Position numbers and translations under genes: made by a program. Below, in pieces: positions 1 to 11,949 of a stretch of 64,000 bases of DNA (positions are counted from its first letter, which is position 1; each line of letters opens with the position of its first letter). The notes under the pieces were generated by a model. The model had not been told where the DNA came from and did not search any database. It worked only from the letters and a program-made list of their open reading frames with translations. Source of the stretch: Glandiceps talaboti (taxonomy: Eukaryota; Hemichordata; Enteropneusta; Spengelidae); contig NC_135566.1 of the NCBI RefSeq assembly GCF_964340395.1, positions 10,240,001-10,304,000 on the forward strand, written 5' to 3'.

Positions 1-159
1 TTTTATAAAGTTTGCCTTGATGATTAATTTGTGTCTTATATTTATAAATATTTAAAATAAATTTCAATAATTGAAATGTGACAGAGCAAATTGCACCATG
101 TTTTTATCCTGCGACATAGATGTCTGCTCAAAGTACTTAGATTGTGTAGTCTCAGAGAA

Positions 160-305
160 TCCTGTCACCCCTATCCATGAATGGTTTGTTCCATATCATA
201 TCAGTGAATGTCTGACACCCCTATACATGAATGGTTTGTTCCATATCATATCAGTGACAGTCTGACACCCCTACACTTGTATGGTTTATTCTATATTCTT
301 ATAGC
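160..305. repeat. Tandem repeat, 50-bp unit, about 2.8 copies
   Basis: The landmark CACCCCTA recurs at 166, 216 and 266, an exact 50-bp period. The first two units are nearly identical (shared core GAATGGTTTGTTCCATATCA) and the third has diverged. A short open frame across it at 71-265 is a by-product of the repeat. Confidence 0.85.
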
Positions 306-3151
306 TAGACCTGTGTACAGTGCAGTGAAATAGTTGGTTCATTTCAGTTGCCATGCAATGCAGAGAGTAGATATATATATATATATACACATACCACTAT
401 GAAGCTTCCAGTCTTTGACTGTAAACCAAACATTTCATCAAAGTCTGAGTGGTGCTCCAGATATTGAAATAACACACCAAGATATAAAGGTATGTTATTT
501 TTTTATCATTTTCCATCTTTTCTTGACATTTGCATTGTGAGTTTTTCACATTCAAGATCATTGACAGGTACAGTATATCATCTATGGATACATTTATCAC
601 ACTCACTTATTAGGTGATGTATGTACATATATGTAATGCAGAGACTGTGACAAAATTGTTCTAGGTCAATGGATGTCACCTTTATTAATGAAATTTGTAA
701 ACAGGTTATGTTCAATTTGTACTCTGTAATTCTCGACTAAAAAATAACATCGCCAACAACTAAAACTAATATAAATGTGTGCAAATGCAAAATAATCCAA
801 AGTTGACTAAAAAAAAAAATCATGAAATTTTCTAATGACAAAGTCAAGAATTTGTTGAACATGAATCCCAAATTTTGATGATGTGCTGTCATCATATGTT
901 GTGAAATATTTTTGTCTCTTGATTCTTTTTTAAAAATTTTTTTTGAATTTTTCTGTCAAAAAACAGCTTGATATGGTAAATGAATACATGTTTGATAGTC
1001 TATTATATTGACACTTGTCATTTAAGATGCCAAATTTTGATTAATGGCAAGCTCAATTTATGATATGTGAACAGCTTCAAAAATGACCAAATTCCATTTT
1101 GATCTTGTTACATAATCAATATTACTATCCACAAATGAATCCTTTTGAGCTTTGACAAATAGTAATCCAAACATTTGAATTCTTTTACTGTCACACCTTG
1201 AATAAACTATTTCTTGTTTGAACAGAAAATATATATACTGTTACTGTGAAACATGTTTTACAAATGTTTGGTTAATCTCTGGTACCAATATTTTGTAAAA
1301 ATCTGGAATATTTTTTGTGACAAACATACTATGTAATTTTTTTAAGGCCTTGGATTTGACTATTGATCATTGGGTCGAATTGTACTTTACAAAAACTTGA
1401 ATGGAAATAATTTATTCAATGATTTATTTTCAAACAATATATGAAGCACAGGAGACAATATACAGAGAAATACAAAGAGAATCACATTTAAAAGTGTTCA
1501 CTTGAAACCCTAGATGTGTATACATAAAAGTTTAAACACACATGCACTCAAGTGTACTACACACTGCATACAGGGATGTGAAACGTCACATCATGTTTAC
1601 ACTTGTGTGACTTCAAAATATTGTCCCAGACTGGTGGTGGTAAAGTGTAATATGGCCCCATGCCTCTGTTTGGAGATAGTTGTAATGTTTTTATATAGGA
1701 CACGAAGTATAATTGTGTTTATTATAAAAACACATAATAATTCCCAGAGGAATTAGTTAAGCTTACAATTTAGCACACTCAAGTACACAATAAAAGATGA
1801 TACAGTATGGAGAGAAAATTATACAGAAAATTAATGTAAAAGATATAAACTGTCAGACTGGTTTATTCGTGGTTTAGTCAAAGATTGATCAGAAGCAAGA
1901 ACATAGAATCATCTGTCTGGGTCAATATTCTGAATTCACACATGCAAATAATGACTTCATATCCGTAAAGAAAACCTGTGAACTCTTATAGCTATTATAT
2001 AAAACATTTTGGTGCAGTACAAAGTTTGAATTTTTTCAGTAAAATTGAATGTAATTACAAATTAGTTATTGCTGAATCTGTAAGCAGATTTTATTGTCCT
2101 TGCTTACAAATTATTAGAGTAGAGTAATTAAGTCAGGACTTGATTCTGATGTCATTTCTCTTTTGAGAAGGAAAGGGACGATGCTAGAATTGAGTCCCGA
2201 CTTACCCTGTCTCCATGCAGGACTGTAGGCTAACAAAATACAGGATGTATGTTGAAATCCATCCAAATGTTACTAATAGTACATGTAATACAGAGAAAGA
2301 TAAGAAACTAGAGTCGTGAAAATGACTTTTGTCAGATGAACCTGTGGAGTAATTGTATTGGAATGGAAATGTAGCCGTACATCAGTTTAATATTCTGTAG
2401 CCCCTGTACTTATAAATTACAATTTTGTCTCAGACATTAAAAAAGTGACAATCTGTGAAACGTCATATGTCTTTTAGACACTAATACATCAAACGTGCTG
2501 CATGCCTTGATAACCATGGTGATAAATAACATTTGATGGAAGTGGCTGATTGCACCGAGATAAAACTGAATGTGTGGATGCATGGATGTGCCAACCTCAT
2601 ATCCAGTAATAAACAATCAAGTCCTGTGGGATGAGGTGATTTATAAAAGCTGTCAGTCTATTGACTTACAGTTTTCACACTTTAAATGGTTATTTGGATG
2701 AAAAAATTGTAAATCGTATACAAACTTTGTTATCTATTAATGAAGGTGGGAAATTTGATTAGACTTTGTCATCAAAGTGTAAAATTGTGTTTCCTCGGGG
2801 TTGTTTATCACTCGCCACGTTTTGAAATATACATTAATCTCTAATTGACTTCTTGTGTGACTTCACCAAGTTTTGAAATATATTATGAAATGATCTCTTA
2901 ATGCTTCCCCTGTGTAACACTATCAGTTCTGAAATATAATATTATGCAACGATCTCTGAATTGTCCCTGTGTTACATATATCATACAAATTCCCAAGACA
3001 TAAATTGCTTGTCTGGATCAGCCCATGGAAAAAAAAGTGGAGTGTCATTTCATTTCCTGATGAATTTTAATATGTTTTGCCAATTGTGTTTGTGGATGAA
3101 TAAAATCCATGATAGACGTCAGACACAGAATTCATTTCATTCAAATTTTAG

Positions 3152-3570
3152 TTTCTTTTTCTCTTTCTAGTCGACAGACTACAAGTGGTATGAAATCATC
3201 TCTTCACCGTAAAGTGAGATTTTGAGATTCAATGCACAGATAGCACTAGACTAAGTTTCTTTCTCTCTTTCTAGTCGACAGACGACACGTGGTATTGAAT
3301 CATCTCTTCACCGTAAAGTGAGAATTGAGATTTGATGCACGGATAGCACTAGACTAGCTTCTTTCTCGCTTTCTAGTCGACAGACTACACGTGGTATGAA
3401 ATCATCTCTTCACCGTAAAGTGAGATTTTGAGATTCGATGCACAGATACCACTAGACTAAGTTTCTTTCTCTCTTTCTAGTCGACAGACTACACGTGGTA
3501 TCAAATCATCTCTTCACCATAAAGTGAGATTTTGAGATTCAATGCACGGATACCACTAGACTAGTTTCTT
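3152..3570. repeat. Tandem repeat, 102-104-bp unit, 4 copies
   Basis: The anchor TCGACAGAC occurs at 3171, 3275, 3377 and 3481, giving periods of 104, 102 and 104 bp. Each unit starts with a pyrimidine tract ending in CTAG (for example TTTCTTTCTCTCTTTCTAG), continues with a GTGGTAT...ATCATCTCTTCACC block, and ends near CACTAGACTA. The copies are highly similar, so the array is probably recent. Each pyrimidine tract plus AG resembles a 3' splice site on the plus strand. Confidence 0.9.
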
Positions 3571-6423
3571 TCCAGCTAAAATGAAGATTTCTTTAAATGA
3601 TATGGAATATAAAAGAATGCGATCATGAAATCCAAGTTAAAAATGAGGACAATGATATTATTTCTGTTGAAAATTCACATTTTTGGTAAAAATAAATTTG
3701 TTTGAGAAGCACTGAATCTGATTGATTTGTAAAATAACCATGTCCCTCCTAAAATCCTAGGATTTGTACAATATATATTGATCCCACTTTCACAAACCAG
3801 AGCTGATATTTCTACTGTGATCGACACTGTAAACTAACTAGTCTTGGATGTTGCCATAAAAAAGGCTGTGGTTATGACAATGATGATCCCAAGTCTTTAA
3901 CTGTTAGATGGTTCACACTTAGCCATTATTTATGTCAACTCTGAGTTGACTCTAATCTTAACCTGACTTAAGAAAAACAAATATGAATAGTCGTGAAACA
4001 AATATTAAGAGTTGTGTTTGTAAAAGTTGGTCATGTAAAAGATGGTGGTTTAGACCTGGCATAACTTTTGCATTCACACAAAATTCCATTTGATTATGTA
4101 AGTGTATTTAGTTTCCTGGAAAAAAAGGAAGGTTTCTAGGGTCAAAGTTCAGGGTTGCTGCTAAATGATTGAAACAAATGAAGGCTATGCTAATACATGT
4201 ATTGTGTAATTTTGGTATGTGATATGTGTCGACATGGAGTCAAGTACAAAATGAAATGTGAATAGGACCAAAATCCAACTTATCAGTTTTACTGCAGTCT
4301 TCTTATCTGGCCTTACTCACATTTGTAGAGTAAACATTGCTTGCATATAACAGATCATATGTACTGCCACTCCATTGGCATCCAGCAGTCAATGTGTCTG
4401 AACAGCGCTTAAAATCAATTATAGCTTATATATCAAGCCATGGTAATTGCTCACTATATATATATATAATGTAATTGATGGATGTACATGTCAATCATTG
4501 ATATGTACATGTCAAATCAACATTTTATAAATATCAATTTCATATTTCCTGGTTTTATATAATTTACTTCTTTCTTCGGCTTACATTTACAAAATAGAAA
4601 TTGCTAGCTTTAATAACAGCTTGCAGGCATGTGAACTGTTAGTACTAACACTTGAACTGCTAATTATAACCAGTTATAAGCAAATCATAGCGGTTTGCGA
4701 TATTTCTGAAAGTGAACTGCTAAATTCATGTATTGGAACTGCTGGTATGAATAGTTATTAGCATTTATGATTTTTACATGTTAAGCCCATTTAAGACTTA
4801 AATAGTTGAACATTTGTCAATAAAATTCCAAACTGTTTGGTAGGATTTTGATGTCATCTGGTCACAAATTATATTGTTAAAAGTGTTCCAAGGTTTGAAT
4901 ATCAAAATATTCGCTAACAAAATATTTTGATAAATTTGATAAATGGACTCATACATATAATGTAACGTATCTGTCTTTTGGACTATAGTTTTACAAAAAA
5001 TACACTGTTTCTCTCTAAAAACCCTTTCCTTGTCTTGTGAAAATCCATGCAACTCTTCTACATAGAAATGATACCCTACAGGGAATTTTATACATTCATG
5101 GCAAAAAAAAGATATGGCAAGTTATACATTTATCCCACCTTGTGATAGTTAGTCTGGGACGAAAAAACAGGGATTTGTATGTTAAATCTGTAATCCTTAT
5201 AAATAATTTATTCATACATATCAGGAACAAATCTATGTTATATGCATATCTGTCTTTCTTCGGAGGGACTACGGTGATTTTATTTTTTAAAAGTTGAATT
5301 TTCACACGTGACCAGACTATAATGTCCCGAATTTATACAGTTACGCATGTCAACAAACTTTACACTCATTGTGTACATTATTTGCAGTGATTCCTAGAGT
5401 TGTGTTTTACAGCGAAGGATGTAGTTAAAGATTTACAAACTAGGATCTCTGATGTGAGACGTATGTACTGCATATTTTATATACTTGTCAAGTAATCTGT
5501 GTACAATGACGTTTACATTTTCAAAATGGAATAAAATATTAGACAAATTGATTTCCTCTGTGACTTGAAATCAAACTGTGGTCAGAGGTTGGTATATTGG
5601 ATTGTATGCTTAGATTAAAACATAAATGAGCTATTTTTCATTTAAATTACTGATCTTTACAAGTCAAAATTTATTAATTCAATTTCCATTCCCTAGTATA
5701 GTGTTTATAAAAAGAGAATTTGGTCAGTGTTTGTATAATAACTTAATACATTTTCCAAACAAAAATATACTGAAATAAAATGAATTATTAACTTTTCATG
5801 AACTGTATTTCAGAATTTTGATTACTGTCTTTCAGAGTCTGAGGTGTGCTGTCAATTGTTAGCTGTACAAAGATTACTACTTCTTTGTGAGCATACGTGT
5901 GTCAGAAATGGTGGTGATGGCCGGGGGAGGGGAATTAAGGGGTACTACATAGCCAGAGCTCAGAAATATAACACAGCGGCAGCTGCCGTTTTAGTGTCTA
6001 ATTGGTTGTACACTGCATTGCAACTTGCTATATTAAAGGCGAGACCGATTTCCTTAATTCCAGAAAGTATTGAATATCCCTGCATGCATGCATGGTGGCA
6101 TTGATCAGTATGTTGAAAATATGTAACATCAGTTTGGTAATATTTTATGTTAATTAATTTATTAATGTCATATTTCCATTGGACATGAATGCTAGAGGTA
6201 TAGTGAGTGAATTTAATTGAGTGTGTTGTCTGGTTCATAATCAGAGTGATATATCCTTAAGGTGTATCATGTATGAGTCATTGTCTGCAGGCTAGAGAGT
6301 AATACCAAATGTTGTATTACAGTCAGGAGTATAAATTTATCCTCAATGTACAGTCACATATAATGATAGAATTATTGAAGTGAAAATGTGATTTTTTTTT
6401 CCGCCAATTTACTGAATTTTATT

Positions 6424-6874
6424 AAAGGAAAAGTACAGTCAGTCTTATTTCTGCCTTTATTACACTAGTGATGAAGTGATCAATGGTATTACTCAACTTT
6501 GAAATTTTTCACAAAAAGCCCTGTACACTTGCCATGTATTTCGGCCATTTTGGGAATATCCTGCAAGGGTTTATGGGAAAACCTTGCTATTACACCATAT
6601 TTACCTTATCCTCCTTGTCTTGACAAATGTAAAGAAAGTGAAGGCAAAGAGATTAGGGTAAAATGACGTCATCGCTACTGGTTTTCCCATAAGCCTTTGC
6701 AAGAAATCCACAAAATGGCTGAACATTTGTCAAATACAATGAGGTCTTCTTTATAAGATTTCAAAGTTGAGTAAGTTACTGAGGTGTTATTTTATCACCT
6801 AAAATCATATATAAGTTGACAACATTCAAGTGTTTGAAAGGTAGAAATATAAGCCTGGCTGGACTTTTCCATTG
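6424..6874. mobile_element. Foldback MITE-like element, about 450 bp
   Basis: The two ends are inverted copies. The left end begins AAAGGAAAAGTACAGTCAG and the reverse complement of the right end begins AATGGAAAAGTCCAGCCAG. Similarity continues inwards through TTACTCAACTTTGAAAT (left at about 6489, right arm ending near 6772) and a TTATGGGAAAACC segment on both arms. There is no coding capacity. The structure fits a non-autonomous DNA transposon with long terminal inverted repeats; superfamily not determined. Confidence 0.75.
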
Positions 6875-7175
6875 ATATATGTAGTCTGATCGTACTTAAG
6901 TATGCGTAACAAATAATTGCAGTGAATACAAGAAGACTATACAGTTGTCCAAGTATTTATCTAGTTAAAACATTGTATATCATATTAATATACTTGGTTG
7001 TCAGAGTTGTTGGATTAAAATCCTCCTAAAAGTCACCCTGATAATCAACATGATGGTCAAATATTCTATGAAACTGTCGTGGGAAATAATCTCTTAATTA
7101 TTCTGTGAAATAAGACTTTTCTTTATTCAGCTTGGTAATTAAGGCAGTTCTCTGACACAAATTAGTATGTTGTAT

Positions 7176-7211
7176 CATAGACCTTCCACCCACGTGTGGA
7201 GGGTCTATGGT
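7176..7211. repeat. Short hairpin with CACGTG centre; second copy at 57977-58009
   Basis: The arms ATAGACCTTCCA and TGGAGGGTCTAT surround CCCACGTG, giving an almost perfect stem. A second hairpin with the same arms but a different loop lies at 57977-58009. Two copies with the same arms and different centres point to a dispersed hairpin element rather than a chance palindrome. Confidence 0.6.
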
Positions 7212-7266
7212 TGTATCTACCATATACTGCATTTGAAGGATAGAAAGTTATTGGGGTGTAATTAGG

Positions 7267-7345
7267 TATCATCCCCAATTGTTTTTCTTCGTTCAACCAT
7301 AGAAAATGTGAGTGACTTAAGGGGCCTCATCACTACAATTCAAAA
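7267..7345 (+). mobile_element. Partial copy of the CCCCAATATT foldback family
   Basis: It carries CCCCAATTGTTTTTCTTC followed by a GTTCAACCATAGAAAATG block and the core GTGACTTAAGGGGCCT. The same ordered blocks occur at 22376, 35991, 40768 (inverted) and 44785 (inverted). No coding potential. It is probably a decayed end of a non-autonomous element. Confidence 0.55.
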
Positions 7346-7394
7346 GATGAGTAGCTGCAAAACCCCTTAGATCATTAAAAAAATATTAGCGGTG

Positions 7395-7590
7395 TTATGT
7401 TCACAAAACAGTTCTACATGAAATTCGTGGGCTTCATTGCTGTCGATGATATATGCTTGTTGAGCACTACTCATGTGAAGCGATCTACATGTAACTTATT
7501 CAAGTTGTGGTTATGCCATAATATGCTTGTCTTTACCTAAAAAAATATGTATATCATGTGTGACACACAGGTTATTTTCTGGTAATAATG
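7395..7590. repeat. Dispersed repeat, copy 1 (second copy at 11490-11665)
   Basis: Ordered blocks are shared with 11490-11665: CAGTTCTACATGAAAT, a CTGTCGATGATA-like block, CTCATGTGAAGCGAT, TTCAAGTTGTGGTTA, AAAATATGTATATC and GGTTATTTTCT. Spacing is similar in both copies. I see no terminal inverted repeats and cannot assign a class. Confidence 0.6.
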
Positions 7591-8189
7591 TAAAACTAAT
7601 TGAGATATTTTGATAATTACAGTCTATTTCCGAGTATCCTCTAATTACACACCTTAGTAATTTTAATACTTAGATCAGCAGGATGTCATGATAACTGATA
7701 TACACTATCATTTAATTGCATCGTTTTACACAATTATGTTATTACATAATACAATAATTATTTGACAAGGTGTATTTAAATTATCAACAGCAGTTTGCAA
7801 GGTATATTTATTCAAACACATAATAACTCCCAGAGGATTTATTAAAGGTTGCAAAGCTCAGATGAAATAAAGTAAAAAAACAAAAGTGTGCAGAAATTTC
7901 ACAGCAGTAGAGTTCATTAGAGTCTATTCTCAGGGAAGGCAGGATGATCGATAAGTCTGAGAATAATTTTTCTGTTCTCACTGCGGAAATAATTCAGTGT
8001 CGTTTTTGCTGTATTATGATGTCTCATCATTGAGAGAGTACAATTCACACAGTATAGAATAAGTGGTCTGAAAGGTGTAATTTCAGAAAGTATTTGGTGT
8101 AAATCTTCAGAAAGAGTGTTCACTTTTTCAGAATGTCCCCATACAAATTGCTGATTTGTTTTCTTGGTTTGGTTTCAGTGCATTGCCCT

Positions 8190-8400
8190 AAAAAATTGCC
8201 CTATAGGGTGTCAACAGGCAAGTTATAGGATCCTATAGGGCAAAAGTGTGCCCTGTAGGTTTTTTTTTTAAAGTGTGGGCAAGAATTATAAAAAGCATGT
8301 TGTAGCTACGAGGGCCAGTGAAATAATTTTGTGCGACAGCTGCTTTTATAACATATCATTTATTGGCCTTTAGAAATGCCAAATAAATGATATGTTATAA
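8190..8400. repeat. Clustered inverted repeats, including a perfect 21-bp stem at 8346-8400
   Basis: From 8346 to 8400 the sequence TTATAACATATCATTTATT... is followed, after a short loop containing CTTTAGAAAT, by its inverse ending ...ATGATATGTTATAA. Just upstream, the motif CCTATAGGGC and its relatives recur at about 8200 and 8230. The whole may be one foldback element or two adjacent ones. Confidence 0.6.
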
Positions 8401-9193
8401 GACCGTTGCTTGTAAATATCCACGGTCTGTATTATACCGTCCATCTTTTAGAAACCACAGTAAAATTTAATCCGAGCAAACACAGTACTCTAAGGATCTA
8501 GTTTGAATTTAACTTTAGAGACTCTCGAATGCACACAAGTGAACACAATGTGTTAATCAAATTGACTCAAATTCACTTAGCAGGATATAAGAACTTTGTA
8601 CTGTATTGAGTCACTTAGTTGTGGTGGTTGTAGGAATTCTTAGAACCAAACCTCAGTTCTTGTATTCAATCCATTCCCTTTCTAGTAATGAGTCTCTTGA
8701 AATCTAATTTAATAATAATCTCATCTCAGAATTTTGATTTGAATTCTGCTGGACTGAATTCTCTGTAAGGACACATTTTAACAAAATCTTATTGCCCGAA
8801 TCAAATTTTACAAGTCCGGTTCAGTAGAGTTAACCTATCGAAATCGTGTATAGCTGAGTATTGTTGCATATACTATTAAAATCAAAATAAATGTGCAGGT
8901 AGCCATTTTGTTGCTCAGTTGCTCAGCATTATAGTTACAAAATCTTGACTTTAATTGGGCCCTGTCAGGTTAATAAGATTGGATTTGGGTGAGGAAAATA
9001 TTTTGCTGGAAATTGGTCATCAGCAAAAAATTATGACCCTAAATGTATGCCAAGCTCCATTGATAATACGGGTTTTGGAGACGTGTCTCTTCTCCCTCGT
9101 ACTTCATTAGTGGAATACGAGATACCACACACCCTCCAAACTGAGTACTACTAGCTTTGATTTCATATATGCACAGATATATTACATTGTAAA

Positions 9194-9305
9194 GAGTTGG
9201 GGCGAGTTGAAAATGGGGCGAGTTGAAATTGGGGCGGGTTGAAAATTGGACGAGTTGAGTGGGACGAGTTGAAATGGGACGAGTTGAAATTGGGACGAGT
9301 TGATC
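9194..9305. repeat. Minisatellite with GGGACGAGTTGAAAT-type unit
   Basis: About seven imperfect copies of a 14-17-bp unit (GGGGCGAGTTGAAAAT, GGGACGAGTTGAAATT and variants) lie head to tail. The minus-strand open frame 9039-9350, rich in STRP and QL residues, is produced by this array and is not a convincing gene. Confidence 0.85.
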
Positions 9306-9982
9306 CGTCACCGATACAATAGTACTAATACAAGATACCTGGTATTGCAAATTGCAAAATGCACTTATAATGCCAACAGGCTTGATAGGATGTTTTGTTT
9401 AATATGTTGAGTAGGATTGAACATTTAGGCTTGAAAACTTGTTGTTTGGTGGCGCTAAAGAATGAAATACTTGGTCTGGAAGAAAAAAAATATAATCTCA
9501 TCTAATCCTTATTACAATAACAAAAATGTAATGATCCAGGATTGAAACACTGCCCTTAGCAAATCTACTTATGCACCTCTCTCTCCTCCACCAAAGAAAT
9601 ATAGAAGAAAGAATTGGTATTCACAAGTAACTATGACGATAATATTGATTATTTTATATTATGAAATATATTTAATATCAATACCTCCAGGATATTGGAT
9701 TTCCAGTAGAAGTCGTATTATTGTCATGGTTTGTGTATCTACATTCTGATACAAAATATTTGGTATATATAATTATATAGTGTATATAAATGTATATACA
9801 ATACCTGTACCTGTAGGGTAATTAGAAAAAGAGCTTTGATCTCCAGCTTTCACTAAAGTGGTTGGGCTCTTTTGAGGAAACGAAATGAAAGTTTATACTG
9901 CAGTGAAATTATTCTGATTCAGAAATTTGGTGTTTACTTGATTGTATGAAAACCTTCTGCAGCCTCAACATAATGAATGGGC

Positions 9983-10420
9983 ACAACCAATATTATATTC
10001 ACATTGTTATTACATTATTATATTCACATTAGTATATTTACATTATTATTACATTATTATATTCACATTATTATAACATTATTATGTTTAACATTGTTAT
10101 TACATTGTTATATTCACATTATTATTACATTATTATATTCACATTATTACATTATTATGTTTAACATTGTTATTACATTATTATATTCACATTATTATAT
10201 TTACATTATTATTACATTATTATATTAACATTATTATAACATGTTTAACATTGTTGTTACATTGTTATATTCACATTATTATTACATTATTATATTCACA
10301 TTATTATATTTACATTATTACATTATTATATTCACATTAATATTACATTATTATATTCACATTATTATTACATTATTATATTTACATTGTTATTACATTA
10401 TTATATTTACATTATTAATA
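9983..10420. repeat. Low-complexity array of TATTATATTCACATTAT-type units
   Basis: About 440 bp built from CATTATTA, TATTCACATTA and TGTTTAACATTG blocks in changing order, almost free of G. Two open frames (9977-10228 and 10241-10423) are artefacts of this composition. Confidence 0.9.
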
Positions 10421-11489
10421 TAAATGACCCAGTTCTAGTCAAATTGCATGCATTCTGAAGCCATATATTTTGAATAATTTGTAACATGACTGATTGTACC
10501 AACTTGATGTGAACCCATATGGACATCTGATATACTTGACAAGTATAATGTATTAAAAGTGACATGGTTCCTACTATTCAATATTAAATGGTCTAGGTAT
10601 TACAATCAGTTTGTAAGAACTAGATATATATGCAATAATAACGACATATAGGCTATAATCTTAGCTACTCTGAGTTGATGCCTAACTGTGTCGAGTAACT
10701 TAGAATTTAGAATCATTTGTCATAAATGTGTTGTAATTTTCTGGTCTACGTGCTGTCAACAATAAGTATAGCTTATTGACTATTCATTTTAAAGTACTTT
10801 TTGTCATGATATCTTTTAATCGTTTGAGATGAGATTTCAAAACATCACATTTTTCTGTCAATGCCTATTTGAGTTACATGTCTTTCATCTCACTGAATAT
10901 AGAAGTTAATGCACATTATATGTAAAGGGAATGTAGATTTTAGGATTAAATGTACTATTTTTTATTAGTATTATTCTCTGGTCTATTTTTGACCAAGACT
11001 TAGTGTTCTCCCACCCATCAAATTCTCTAAAAATTTACATCCCTAGAATCCTTATATAAACTCTGCAGTTGTACTACAATACCATTTGCCACTATTTCTT
11101 CAAAAAACTTCAAGTCTCTGAATCGATTTTAATCTTTGTTGCGTCAATCGATACATCCTCTGTAGCAATATCAGCAGTGAAGAAAGATACAGATATTGAT
11201 CTGGGCTTATAGTGTCCTGTTTACGTGTGATCTGTCTGTAAAATATAATATTGCCTGTAATACTGTGTTATTGATCTACATAGCTGTAAGGGAAAGACGA
11301 CATTGTGCCATATAGCATCATAAATGCTGAGATGTTATAAGAATATAATAATTCTGAGACGTATTGAATAATCTGGCTATTTTGCAAGGCTACATATATA
11401 TCATGTATTTTTTTTCTCCACATTTTGTATCTAAAATATACAAGCAGGAGTTTATCTGAGGCTATTTTTTGATTCAGCCAAATGGGTTA

Positions 11490-11665
11490 GACAAATTTTA
11501 CAAATCAGTTTTACATGAAATTTCTGTCATTTCTGTCGATAATACCAGTGTTGAGTGTTTACTCATATGAAGCGATTTGACTATTCAAGTTGTGGTTACA
11601 CCAATTATGTCAATTTTTACCAAACAAAATATGTATATCCTTTACAAAGTATGGGTTATTTTCTA
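11490..11665. repeat. Dispersed repeat, copy 2 (first copy at 7395-7590)
   Basis: It shares ordered blocks with the first copy, including a TTTACATGAAAT block, CTGTCGATAATA, CTCATATGAAGCGAT and TTCAAGTTGTGGTTA. Divergence between the copies is clear, so insertion or duplication was not recent. Confidence 0.6.
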
Positions 11666-11910
11666 TTCCTACCTGTTCATAGGCAGTTTAGTTCTGTTGA
11701 CTGATTTGTCATTCGTAGAGATTAAGAAAAGGAAAATATTGGACCCTGACATTTTGTGTATCTGCAAGTATACCGGTATAGTCGGACTGAAATGTGATAA
11801 TTTATGTATTATGACAGTCCCTTTGCTGGTTTATATTTTAAAAATAAATTTATGCAAGAATTGAAATTCAAATGGTATATTCATGTTTGAAGAGTTAATA
11901 TTATCCTTAC

Positions 11911-11912
<2 letters not shown>

Positions 11913-11945
<33 letters not shown>
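11913..11945. repeat. (CA)n microsatellite
   Basis: An uninterrupted CA dinucleotide run of about 16 units. Confidence 0.95.

Positions 11946-11949
<4 letters not shown>

Noticed and set aside
9039-9350. 103-codon minus-strand frame with STRP repeats
   Set aside because: Produced by the GGGACGAGTTGAAAT minisatellite.
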